Assembly: GCA_947172415.1 (NCBI GenBank)
Contig: OX359196.1
Coordinates: forward strand, 6,635,901-6,699,900
Source: Chondrosia reniformis
Lineage: Eukaryota > Porifera > Demospongiae > Chondrillida > Chondrillidae
DNA length: 64,000 nt
Direction of reading: 5' to 3'
Both the position numbers and the translations under genes were made by a program. Every line of letters starts with the position of its first letter. Position 1 is the first letter of the stretch. The notes below the pieces were generated by a model. The model did not search any database. It was not told the origin of the DNA and saw only the letters and a list, made by a program, of their open reading frames with translations. Positions 46,362 to 59,102 of this stretch are shown here, piece by piece.

Positions 46362-49300
46362 TTAGTTTTGAATTTCAGACATCTTCCTCTCAATATCTTC
46401 AATTCGTCTGGTCAACCTGAAAAAAACAAAGAGAAACAAATATAAACAGAATGTGTGACTAAACAATGCAGTAGTGTGGTAGTGGAGCCATTATAAAAGT
46501 AAATGTAAATAAAATCCTTACATTTCAATGATTGCATCTTTTCTTGTTTCTCTCTCCTCCTGGGCCTTCAGCTGTGCCTCAACTCGACACAGAGTGCCTC
46601 TGCACACAGCAACTTGCTCAATCAACTGACTGTTTTGCTTCTTCACTATTTGTAGTTCTTCCTCCAAGTTGGCAGGTTTAACACTACTAAAGGAAGCCAG
46701 TTTCATATCGTGTAGAGCTGAATATTCACCCTCTAATGCCTTCAACTTGAGGCCAAACTCTGGAGGAGCCTTCAGTACCTTTGTCACTATGTATGGCAAG
46801 TGATCCAGGGAAGACTCGGGTATTGCTGTTTTAAAATATTCAGAAATGCTCTCCATCCCATCACATTGCAAGATCAAGTCCTCATGCAAAGTCAGTAGGG
46901 CCAGTGCAACCTAGGAAGGTTACCATGGCAACAACTCAAATAGAAAAGGTCACAAAAGGTGTCTATTGAGTAAGAGTTCTATACTACATTGTGTATTGCA
47001 TGTACGACATTCTACACAATGTGACATGATTAACGTTAAATGATATTCTCAACAGGGTGCTATGTGAAGTGTAAAGTACCTTAAAGAAGGCTTCCATCCC
47101 TTGATAAAAGATGAGATCTGTACAAAGGAAGATATGGCTGGCATAAAATTAGCTAAACAAGACTATTACAGTACAGATATTGAGGAGAATGGCCACAAAT
47201 TAAATGTAGATACCATATTTGTCTGTAGAGAAGCTGGGACTCATTTAGAGACCAGGGAGTAAGGTGGGCTATTCTCTTAAATAGAAACTGGGTCTTTAAT
47301 AGGTCAAAATTGACTGGAATAAAATGGAGGGCCAGACATCTATTCAGACAAATGTGGTAATTAATACAAGTGTAAGAGGTTTGAAGGTAACAAAGGTGAC
47401 ATCTTTTCTCTGGCTAATTACTACTAACCCATAACACGAGCGACAAAGGCCATTGGATACTGGGAGGAGAACATGGTAAGGAACCAGGGTGCAGCTATGA
47501 GATAGGTCGACATTGAATGTTTCTCCAGGTGGGCATGCAGCCTTGGGAGACACTCGTGAATCTGAGCTGACAGCTGGTACAGTCGGACCTACATGGAACA
47601 GGAACAGCAAGGCAATAATCACATACAGGAGCCAATGGTGTACCATGACCATACTATCTGCCATACACTATATATGCAGCACACACAGACAGTGTATATA
47701 GCCACTGGCCAATCACTAGTCTATATGTGATAGGCTATACTGTACACATCACTTGTCGTTCATAAATCAGTTGCCATGGTAATGTTCTTAACAGCACTGA
47801 CCTGAAGTGCAAACATGTTATGTTTGTAGTGATCCCTGAATTTGTAATGCTTCATGTAGTAGTGGAGAAAGTCAAACGCCTGTTCCTCCTCTTTGCTCTA
47901 AGCATTCAAAAAGGTACATACCTTTAACAAATTACGCATAAATTACAAATACAAACTACAAAAATGATGTATTTTCAGAAAGTGAAACACATAATATATC
48001 TATATGGTATACCTATGGTGGTGTATATAATACAGAACAAGTATCATAGATTACCACATGACCACCTTCTATATCACATGACTATCACACAACTATCACA
48101 CTGTATAGCTATAAATACTCACATGAATGAGGAATATTCCTCCGATGTAGCTCATCCCTTGACAGTACCCAACCTGCTTGTCACACTTTGCATAATCGTG
48201 AAGTATGTTGAACAGCTCCTTCTGACCGGCTGCTTCTTCAACGGCCTCGGCAAAATAAGGATGAGAGGGAAACGTTCTCCCTACACACACCACAAGAGAG
48301 ATCAATGTGTATACACTGTCACTACACAAGAAGAAGGTGCTGGGTGGTGTTCCTCACCTAAGTCCATGGATATCACTTGGTTATAGTCCGTGTCTGAGTC
48401 TTGCTCTTGTAGTGTGTCATACTCCTCGTCCAGCTCTCCATTGTCTTCATCCTCCAGGTCCTCTGAGGAAGGAGTCACCTTCTCTGTATACCTACTGATG
48501 AGGAAACGCCACACCTCTCCTCTCTTTAGCGGGGGAACACCTGTACATCGTGAGATAGAATGGGAGTAAAGGAGTTGGATTGCAGCTATAAGCACAAACT
48601 AGTACCAATCCCAGGAGGGTTAAAAGATGTCACTGAAAAGAGCAATTTCAAGTGGAAGAAAGATCCTTTGGGGTAAATCATATAGATTGGAATCCTAAAT
48701 GTGCTAATTAGCACTTCCAACTTGCCTCTCAGTAATGCTAACTGCAACTCCTCATCGGAGACAGAAGGCTCCAACAAGATCTCCTCCCATCTCTTTTGGC
48801 AGCTAAGAACATTTATGGTTGGATCATAGTAAGACAGTTTCTTTCTCTGTTGCTCTGCCTTTTCAGTGTCAGCTACAAGAAACAAAGAGCACATCTGTAA
48901 CATAAAGTCTCTAAAGACAAGCTTTCAAAACTAACTTTGTAGAGACTTGTTAAGTTTCTCCATGCGGTTTAGCATGATTTGTTGTTCAATAACTACCCTC
49001 CATCGCTTCTTTGCTCGGGTCCTCGGTGTGTCTCCTGCACCAACCCTCTTTAGCGGCATCCCAACAGGATCAGAACATTCAAAATTGTTGAGGATTTCAT
49101 CTGCAAAAGGAATCACATTCACTTGCATAATAGACTTTATTATGACACACACATTCAATAATAAGAGGATGAATACTGTAACCAGCTGATCCTCAGATGA
49201 ATGGCTGGTGGAACAATGACTTACATGAAGATGTACTTGTAGGTCCCGACCTGCCTCTCTGGGGGGTCGTAGAGATGTCATCATATATGTTCTGAGTGTG

Positions 49301-51743
49301 AGGGGGAGAGAGAGACTTGGATATTGAGCTGAGCTGAGCTGTCAAGCTCCATGCATAATCACATTACTATGTTAATTTAACAGGCAAGCAACAGCTGGTT
49401 TATATACGTACCTGTCTCCATGGTGATCCACGTTCTTGTGACAACCTCAGTTCGCTGATCCTGGACATAGTGTGGGAGTTTGAAATGTGAGTCTTTGAGG
49501 TAGTGGGTGTGGTCAGGGAGAGGTTCCTTCGGTGCTTCCTAATGTACTCAGGGGCGGGGATGGCTGGCGAGGAGGGTTCAGACACAGAGTTGGTTATGCT
49601 CCTGGAGCTTGAAGTCAACGATACAGTTGTCACTGAAACTTGCTCCAGTAACTTGGGCTCTTCAGTGACATTTGAAGGATGACCCACACTTTTGATACCG
49701 GGCAATCCGGTTGGTTGATCTGGTGCTACTAGTTCCACAGGCTTAGGAATGGGTAAAGAAAGAGCTCGGTCTTTTCCATTGACACTTAAACCTTCACACT
49801 TCTCAACACTGGAAGACTTTTCAACACTGGAAGGTTTTTCATGGCTGCCATAGGTAATGGTTGAAGATCTTGTCAATGGGGACGCATTGGTCTACACAGT
49901 TGAGTATGTACAGCGTAACTCAAGAGTATGTACATTTGATCTGCATGTAACACTTACATGTAACACATACATGTACACAGATAGTTACTGTATGTGTAAG
50001 TGCTAAGTATACTACAGACCCGTGCCCTTAAGGATCAATTCAATTGAATACGGCTGACATACAGTACCATGTACTGTACAAACAAACAGCCCCCATGCTC
50101 AATTCAAGCATATCAAGGTACCAATTACTGCACTAGTTGTACAACGTGACGGCATAATCAATATACAGTCAAGTACATCATTAGTGCAGTATATAGTCTT
50201 ATCTCAGTATTGCATACCTTTTGAAGCTTTGAATGCTGTTTTTCAGTTAAACTTGACTCTTGCGACTGAACACGTTTCTAGTAGAAGAGAAAGGAATGAT
50301 TACTTTAATAATCTCCACAAAGCCCCCTCAGGGCCCGGTTGCATAATTGCTTAAGAAGTGATTAAACAATTAAATGACCAATTAAAAATGTATACATGTA
50401 CAGTACACAGCTAATTACATTATGAACATTTAGTACAGTAATCACATGCATGTGAATAATAATAATGTCCATGCCCCATACCTGTTTCTTGAATAAGTTC
50501 TCAAAGGATGATGTGAGAGATTGTTTAAACTTTCCCATTTTCTTAGGCACTGACTTCCCATTTGAACCTCCCTGGGACCCTGCCACCTACATACACAGAA
50601 ATGCTCAGTTAAACTCTACACTCGTTTACTTAGTTGATATTGAAAGGCGACCAATTATTGGTATATGAAGTGATGTAATACTTCCTAAAGATATAAGCAC
50701 TTTCAAATTCCTGTCTGTATTCACTTTGTTGATTCCAACCACAAATGTAAATTTATAAAACTACTTTGTATTCTAAGTTAGGACAAAAATAACTGAGTTT
50801 TGAAAATTATAGGCTACCAGTGAGTGAAATCCTTACATTTTTGGTGTGGGAGTGGTCCACCTGTTGAGCCTCAATGTGCTTCCTATATAGAGCTACCAAC
50901 TCTACCAACTCTCCATTTTCACTGTCAAAGGGTTTACTCTGAGGGAATGAGAAGGGAATCTTGTGAATATATAATAAATATTGGCCATGAATGGTAATGG
51001 AATGCGGAGTACCCCAATGTGCAACACAGAACAGCTGACAGCTCCTCATAACATTACAGTAATAATAGCATTCTGTGTACATCAGTCCAGCTACATTTCA
51101 AAGGGTTCTATTAACTTCCTGTTTCATGTTAATAACCATGAAATTACTATTATTCTATCATAAATAAAAGACTTTAAACCAATTGGAAACCCACAACACA
51201 ATATCGACAGGTCAGAGTACTACTGTATATATACATACATATGCACTGTACGTATATATGTACACATCATACACATAATGTACATCATTCTATGATCTGT
51301 CTGGTTAATTACACTGAACTGTGTTGTGCATTGATATCTTATACTAACTGTACACCCTATGTACAAAATCTTAATGTGTGAACCTCATGAAATTGAATTA
51401 ACACACTCCAACCTTTACACTGTGTGAAAGGATTATATCTCTTCTTCACTAATTATATACATAACTGCTACTACATACGTTATTGACTAGCATGAGATGT
51501 GGAAAAGGAGAAAAAATGGTATGCAACTGTATGGTCAAATAGTATTATAGAATATCCACGCAAGTATCTCTGATAGTGCTAAGGATACTAGAGAGGAGTT
51601 TGATCTTGTCTAGACGCTGTACCTAAAACCTATCAGAGACAACACTAAATCCAATTAGTGGCAAAGGTTAGACAACTATTGCACCAGTGGCTAATCTCAT
51701 CTTCTTCAGACATGACAGATATATACACACACACAGAGAACAC

Positions 51744-51784
<41 letters not shown>

Positions 51785-54700
51785 AACCAAGGATGGACAG
51801 TAAACAACTTGAAACTGAAACACAAACATTTAATTACTCTCAGATCATCTAATTTCGGAACAAAGTGAAAAGACAAAGCTAATTGTTAAATTTGCTCTGC
51901 TCTCCTGAGAAAGTTAGCACAATCTTCCTCTATGAGACTAATCACATTAGACCAATGAGTGCACTAATTAACAGACTACATTACAATAGGTAATAGCTTT
52001 TGGTGAAAAGGTGGCAATTATTCACATGCGTACTTGCATGTATAGCACTTAGGTAATACAGTTTTCACACTAACACATATACATACACTTTTATCACACG
52101 TCGACTATCAGTCCCGTCCATCACTATCAACCTCTCTACCATCTGCCTCAGTCACAGTGCTACCTTGTTCTACTACAACATGGCTAGTGACATTCAGTTT
52201 TGATCTCTCTCTCTTTCCCTTCATCTTTGTACTTTTTAGAAGTTTATTCACATTTTAACTTTCAATAAACTGAATCATTTTGCAAATGAAATTAAAAGTT
52301 GTAAATTCCTAATCTGTGACAATTAGCTAGTCTAAACGCAGGTCACATTCCTCCCCAGCCTCATCAACACATTCATAGCATGGACTGAACCAGCTACCTC
52401 TCAAAGGCATACCATCCAGGACACCTTAGTCACAGCTACTGCATTCAACTACTCTATCGAGTTGGGCTAACATATCAAAGGGTATACAGCTCTTTTCAAA
52501 CTTTTGAACCTCGATTACTCCCAAGGACACCCAATCTGACAGGACAGGCCTCGATTACTCCCAAGGATACCTAATCTGACAGGACAGGCCTTGATCACTC
52601 CCAAAGGACACCCAATCTGACAGGACAGGCCTTGATCACTCACAAGGACACCCAATCTGACAGGACAGGCCTTGATCACTCCCAAAGGACACCCAATCTG
52701 ACAGGACAGGCCTTGATCACTCCCAAAGGACACCTAATCTGACAGGACAGGCCTTGATCACTCACAAAGGATACCTAATCTGACAGGACAGGCCTTGATC
52801 ACTCACAAAGGATACCTAATCTGACAGGACAGGCCTTGATCACTCACAAGGACAGCTGATAACAACCTCACCTCAACACTGTCTGGAGAAGTGGCCACTT
52901 GTGGATCGTCAAAAGTGATGGAGAACTCAGCCAAGGTTGTCATACTTCGGTTAGACTACTATCATTCAACGCCTGCATGAAATCTTTCTAAAACGGCACT
53001 ACCGGGAATCGAGGAAGACCTAAATACCTTCTCAAGTGCTATGGAAGCCAGCCAAGTGCATGAGAAACCTTACGAGTGAGATCACTGGACTCGCTGCTAC
53101 ATACTCCCACACAGACAATATTCATAGTTGCCACACAGCTGATTCGCGCGCTCTCACACACACATTCAGAGGTACGACCTGAGGTGGACTGCGGCTCCTA
53201 GCAACAGGCTTCAAAGAGCAATGTACCTGATCTAGCATATCCTTATACGGAGAAGGTACCGTGCAATTATGAGGGAGTCACATGGTACTGCTGAGGCACT
53301 ATTAAACATTATCCTTATCGCATTACATTAGGCAACACTGTCTCACTATATTACAGGAGGGGAGGAGTTACAGAGTGTCCATTAGATCCATATTACACTT
53401 CCCAGGCAGTATCAGTTATTCTCACAGTGTTGCCTAATGTAATACGGTGATGCCTGTCAAGAAAGATTGCCACTGACTCATGCAACATAACATGCTCACT
53501 ATATCTACGATCAGCAAGTTTTTAAACTGTTACACTTACTATATTATATACATTTAAGAGACACATCTTTAGAGGAACTTATCCAATATACCACACATAT
53601 CTAAAAAGGACTTTCAAAGGACTGAATGTAGTAGAAACTCTGTCATCATAATAAATATATACATGTCTTTTCTATAAGTCAGTGTGGCTATATAATAGAG
53701 ATGTTTCATGATCTCACAGATGTGGTCAAGTACTGGATGAAGTGTCCCATAGTGTAACTGTACATAAACATGACCTCTCCTCTTCAGAAGGAGGGAGGAG
53801 GAGTCTAATGAAGTCACAATACAAGTTATAAGCAGATGCTTAAACTATAACCTCTACCTAGTGAGGCTATATAAAGGTGTCACTCATATTTTTTCTACCA
53901 AACACAACCATTTTTGGGGAAGTAGAGATTACAAGATGAGATATTACTGTTTTTGTATATTTGTGACAAATCTAAGCTATAAAATCAGCCATAAAGGGGA
54001 CAAATAGTTCCAGAGCAATGACAGTTTATCACTTGATATATTCTGATTAAATAGCCTATCACCTAAGTCATAAGGCTAACTTTTCACATATTTAGGTTAT
54101 CGATGCTTCCTCTGTAACCATCTAAGATGGGTTTCAACTGTGTATCACAAAAGCTGACACATCAATGTCTCACCAGCTATAGTTCAGTAGGGTGCCATCA
54201 GCAAAACAAGGCTGGTAAGACACACTTGACACTCCCCCAGGACCTGCAGGTCACATTAACAATCTAAAACACCATTTTCCTGAGGCAAGCCTACAGAACT
54301 ATGGCCTATAGATATGACAGACACCCAATGTGCTGTCTGACCAAACAGACATTCAATGGGAATGTGCTGAGGTGCTCACTGCTGTCAGCATTCACCTCCT
54401 AAGCCTGACCATGCCCAGAAGCCATAGTCATAGGGGAAGAGCCTGGAGGAAATGCACTTTAGGAAGTGATACCCATTTAAACATGACAGCGCTGCACACT
54501 AATAGTTGCTGCTAAATAGAATGGCTGACACAAAAACAGACATTAACATCAAAACAAGCTGTGAAGTTAGAAGCCATTAAATACACCTGACTTAACACTC
54601 TGGCCTGCTGACTGGGACAGCATCACTGAACTTGACTTCAGTAGCATCTTTCAAGTTCTAATGAGACATGAAGAGCCTCCTTACCCACACAAAACTGCGA

Positions 54701-57700
54701 TTATACAGGAGCTATTAGTTCAATATTATGGTACATCCTTTGTACCAGTACACATAAAAGGGTTATAAACACATGAAGGATTTGTACTGAAGTCATACAG
54801 AGATATTCACCATAGTCTTCTGTGGCAAGTACATCCTTTGTTAAACATAACAGTTTATCAAAATAATTGTTATCACACACACTCTAAAGTGATACACATT
54901 ATCACTACAATTATAATCAACCAAGGCACTACAGCAGTACTTTGTCTAAAATTACTATACAGTACTTTTGGGTTGGTTGTCCAGACTGGACGTTGCAATC
55001 GGTAACTCATGACTACCATTCGAACAAACTTTCCCACTAGAATGATGTCACCATGCATGCCAAGGACTCACAGATCAAGATAAAGAAAAAGACAAAGACT
55101 CTCAGGATCACTGATGAAGGGTGGAATTCCCAGAAATGGCTGTCTGACCCAGTGGAGAAGAAGATGAAAGAAGGGAAAAGAAGGAAGAAAAGACTCCTAT
55201 ATCCTTATCCAAAGCTCGCTTCAGGTTTAGGCTCTTCTACAGAATAGGCATTTAGCATGTAGGAAATGGTATCTTAGATTTTTCATGCGGCGATAACCTT
55301 TTACGATTGCAATGTCCAGTCTGGACAACCGACCCAAAAAGTACTGTATAGTAATATCAGATACACTACCAAAGGCCACTATACATTCTACTGCAACTAA
55401 AATTACTATACTAATTAGTAATACAGACATACGTAATAGAATGTATTACTATACTAGTCCTATACTTTATTCAATGCTAGTTACTTGAGTACATACAATA
55501 GTTGACCAACTTTTTTGTGTTCCTTAATAATCTCCTGGTAGGCCTTTTCATTCAAGCTTGTGAGAGCCTCTTGTACTATAGACTGCCTCTTAAGTGTGTC
55601 TCCTTTAACAAGATAAGCAGGCATATTAGTTTTATTGTCACATTAGTCTCATCTTACTGTAACTACGCTTCAAGACTGATTGTGATAACAAATGTCCAGG
55701 CTTTGTTCATTATTAGACATCACTCTTTCTCTCTCTCTCTCTCACACACACACATACGTACATACGTACATAAACATACATACACACCCACCTAATTTCT
55801 CTAGATTTTTACAAAGGTTGTTGAGATGTAGGATTGGACAATCCTGACAGAGGCTGTCAACGTGATGTGCTCTCTTCTTTGCTTGAATAAAGGCCTCCCT
55901 AAAAGTCGTCATCACCTTTTCTGCCTACACAGGATGCCAAATGTAAATTGGCCTGGGATGGGAAGTCTGTTAGCATATCTCACCTCCATGGCGTCTTGAG
56001 CTTTCAGGATGTGACAGAGATACATCATTTCCTTGCTTCCTCTTGCTCGCTCTACAAACCCAACATGGTTAGATTCCTTCTTGGCCTGTGAAACAAAGCC
56101 AAATTTGGTAAAACTTGTCAACTATATTCATAGACATTACATACAGCTAGTATTTTAACGTTAGCACACAATGCTACTCTACGAGGCTTAGTCACTTGGT
56201 GTGGTCATAGATTTTAAAACAGTAATAAAGGAAAATCAAAGAAAAATATGTCCATATAAGGAAATACTGGATAAACATGTCACATGACATCACATGACTC
56301 ACTAACCTGAGCGCAACAGGCTATATCTTTGATGGATGCATTCACAAGAGATTTTTGGTTCTGCAGAGAAGTGATTACAAATCCGGTGTCCCTCACTTGC
56401 ATCCTCACCAGAGGAAAGGGGGAAAGTGGACGATCAGCGTCCTCACTACAATCAAACAGTGGGCACTCAGACTCAAGCGCCCCCAAGCTGTTGGACTTAA
56501 CCAGAACGGAATTACCAGTTGGGCAGGCATCACTAAGGGATAGTTCCTCCTGCTTCAAAGGCTCAGGCAGTCCTGGCTGCTCAAGTAGGGGAATATCATC
56601 ACTTTGTGAGTTCCTCCCTGTTTCAACAGTTCTTCCATTGTCATCTATCTCTGAAACATTTCCACTAAGAGTGGGATTTTCCCCTTCGCTGCTGCTCCCT
56701 TTTGATTGGTCTGATTTTATTGAATCCTCATTCATTGAAGACAGACTTCTCTCAGAGTCGCTATGAAACATCTGCAACACCATCTTCTTCTCTGAGTCCT
56801 CATTGTCGCCCTTGGCAACCACTGTTTTGTTCTGTTCATCCATCCAGCTGCTATCTGAACAGATACGTGTCTCCCTGGGGCCAACTTGGATGCTCATCTG
56901 CTGTAGATCCTCTAGTCTCTCCAGCTCCTTGTCCAGTGCCAGTGGCTTCTTCCCTGGCTGCGGCACCTCAAGGGAGCCCACATACTGGAGGACATAACGT
57001 CGATCCCAAGCAGGCGGCTGAAAAGAAGTGTTACTGTGTTTGGTTGCACCAGAGTTAAAGTCAACAGAGTCCTGACTTCCCCAAATGTCTCTGTGAAGTT
57101 TGGGATCAGGGTTAAGGTGCTGATGCAGTCCTTCTACACTGCTTGATGTCGCAATCAGGGGGTGACTTCCTAAAGCCTTCCTTGTGGGCTGGGGAGAATG
57201 AAATGATAAAGTAAGAGAAACTCCCTTGCCATCATACAGTATCCCCATGAATGAATCCACCTAAGGAATAAAGACATCAATGTGTCTACATTAGATTGAA
57301 TCAATGATAACTTATTTAGCTAAACTGGGGACTTGAGGGATGAAATATTATTAGGTTTTGAGTCTTTAGTCTCACTGTTCAATGGAACGGTGCTTTCTAT
57401 AAGGAAATGATTGTGGTTTCCTCAATCAGCCCACTAGAAAGGCTTAATGGCTAATATACAAAGGTGCTACCTTTACAAGTTGGTACAAAACATAATAACA
57501 CATGTACAACCCTACATACTGACCCAGTCTAAATATTATGGATCAGTCTATATATTACAAACTGATGAGTTGTAGAGTTCAAAACTTTATAGAGCCTTGT
57601 TGACATATACTGATACCACTTGTCTGCTTATAATAACTGTGGTCAAGTGGCCCTGCCTTTATCAGTAAAATTACAAAAGACTATCAATGTCAAAGCACTT

Positions 57701-58887
57701 CAGCATTTTAATGTGCAGAGTGAAGAGGGTGCAGTTTCAATATCCCCTTTAGACATACGTAGGTTTGGATGATAACTGATTCCCATTTGGCCAAATCAGT
57801 GATAGTGAAACCATATATGGTAACTTATCAGAATGAGTAGAGACAGAAAAGGATTCATATTGATAACACAGACCTACTCTCTATATATGCTTCATAACCT
57901 ACTTTCTATATGATAGCTTCATCAATGGTAGAGCATTATCTGTCAATAACAAGTTTAGACAACTGACAACAATACCATATTCATGACTCAGTGAAGCAAA
58001 GCAGAAGTAGACATGAATAGAAATATACTGGCACTTGTATGACGTATATACTATCGTCCTTATATTGTATGCAAGAGGCTGGGAGGTATTATGTACAGTA
58101 ACAAGTTGTTAGAGTGTGCACTTTTGGTTTTCGCAAATCCTTAACATAGCAAAGATACCACCTCTACACTTAAATAGAGGTTATCATGGTAACAATTGAG
58201 GGCATGTGGAACAGTGGATCAGTAATTTTCCAAAAGGTGCTAGACCTACATTATTACTGGGTTCATCACAGAGAGGTCTGTATCCCAAATAACAATAATT
58301 ATTAGCATGGTCTCTTATTGCTAAGAAAAGCCTTTCTTAAATAAGCAACAAACAAAATTACTCAAACTAGGAAATCAATTTTATGACTCATGAATATGTT
58401 TAGCCAATACTAACTACAATACATACATTTTAAACTGTAATGCATAAAATTAATGAACCTCGTTATATATCAATTAAATACTTGAAACATGTTTACAAAC
58501 GCTTTGAGGAAAATAGGTAAATTAGCTCACGTCTTCTCTCTTTTGTGTCAGGAATACTAGACACTCGTGCAACTTTCTCTGGGAAGGCCGCTCGCGCATC
58601 ACCACCGCAAACGCCCTGGGGTTCTCCGAGCACCTGGAACATCGCAAAATTTCTTTATAATCGTACTTGAAATGTGCTTCTCCGTCCTCTTTCACTAGTG
58701 AGAATGACTCTTTTCCTGGGGCTAACCAGTAACTTGGCGAATTGCTAGCACCATTTTTGTGTTTGTAACTCAGTTCTCTGATTATCCACGGAACTACTGC
58801 GGATGAGCACTGAACGCTGACGGGAGTAGAGTCGAAATACTCAACTAGAAAAAGACTTTGAGAAACTCTTCTCTTAGTTTGTTCCAT
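46362..58887 (-). CDS. TBC1D1/TBC1D4-type RabGAP (two PTB domains plus TBC)
   Basis: A GTPase-activating protein for Rab GTPases. Exon 1 (58530-58887) encodes the first PTB domain (SLFLVEYFDSTPVSVQCSS, VVPWIIREL, LHECLVFLTQ). The second PTB starts YVLQYVGSLEV near 56980, carries a roughly 190-residue acidic Ser-rich insertion, and resumes at VRMQVRDTGFVITSLQNQ, SLVNASIKDIACCAQ (56312). It continues with HVGFVERARGSKEMMYLCHI and REAFIQAKKRAHHVDSLCQD. Linker exons hold RKHRRNLSLTTP (about 49520), a likely 14-3-3/basophilic kinase site. The TBC domain has GVPPLKRGEVWRFLISRY, ISMDLGRTFPSHPYF (arginine finger), DKQVGYCQGMSYIGGIFL (glutamine finger), AAPWFLTMFSSQYPMAFVAR and HEDLILQCDGMES. A C-terminal coiled coil ends at 46362. 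Both catalytic fingers are present. Introns near 51080-52860 and 57265-58520 hold no coding sequence. Confidence 0.92.
51751..51781. repeat. (AG)n microsatellite
   Basis: About 15 AG units after a short CACACACA run, in a TBC1D intron. Confidence 0.95.
52515..52860 (-). repeat. 41-42 bp minisatellite near a TBC1D donor
   Basis: About eight copies of GGCCTTGATCACTCCCAAAG plus GACACCCAATCTGACAGGACA. It begins about 20 bp inside the intron after the exon VATSPDSVE. On the sense strand each unit carries GTGAGTGATC or GGGAGTGATC, some of which resemble donors. Confidence 0.93.
53320..53446. mobile_element. Short TIR element (MITE-like)
   Basis: Inverted ends CATTACATTAGGCAACACTG (53321-53340) and CAGTGTTGCCTAATGTAATA (53425-53444) are perfect over 20 bp, enclosing about 85 bp of non-coding sequence in a TBC1D intron. 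Confidence 0.8.
54951..55355. mobile_element. 405-bp TIR element with an internal dispersed repeat
   Basis: Ends of about 50 bp are inverted and about 90% identical (ATTACTATACAGTACTTTTG at the left; its complement near 55335-55355). They include a TTGTCCAGACTGGAC palindrome. The inner part (55050-55250) is a reverse-oriented relative of 3862-4090: both encode the degenerate peptide pattern KDSQ..KKKTK..R.T.EGWNSQK. It is in a TBC1D intron. Confidence 0.8.
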
Positions 58888-59102
58888 CCTCAAATTAGTT
58901 CTAGCTACGAAGCCTATTCAACTCAATTGCTCCAAGTAGCTATAGATGCAAGGGACTTGATTTGGCTATTCGGAGGGAGTGGAGTCAGGTGATTTGCATG
59001 TGACCAGTCCAGGGGACTTTACCTCGTAAAAAACCAGCCTTTTTATCTCACTACATTAATATTTAATTCTTTTTTAAATCCCTGTCTTATGACCGGAGCA
59101 AG
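58888..59102. promoter_or_regulatory. Divergent promoter region of TBC1D and CAPN15
   Basis: 215 bp between the two start codons. A GGAGGGAGTGGAGTC stretch lies in the middle and AT-rich sequence before the CAPN15 start. There is no coding content. Confidence 0.45.

Noticed and set aside
47344-47664. A secreted or membrane protein starting MADSMVMVHHWLLY
   Set aside because: It lies in another frame than the TBC exons, which read LPRLHAHLEKHS and AAPWFLTMFSSQYPMAFVAR there. It is a shadow.
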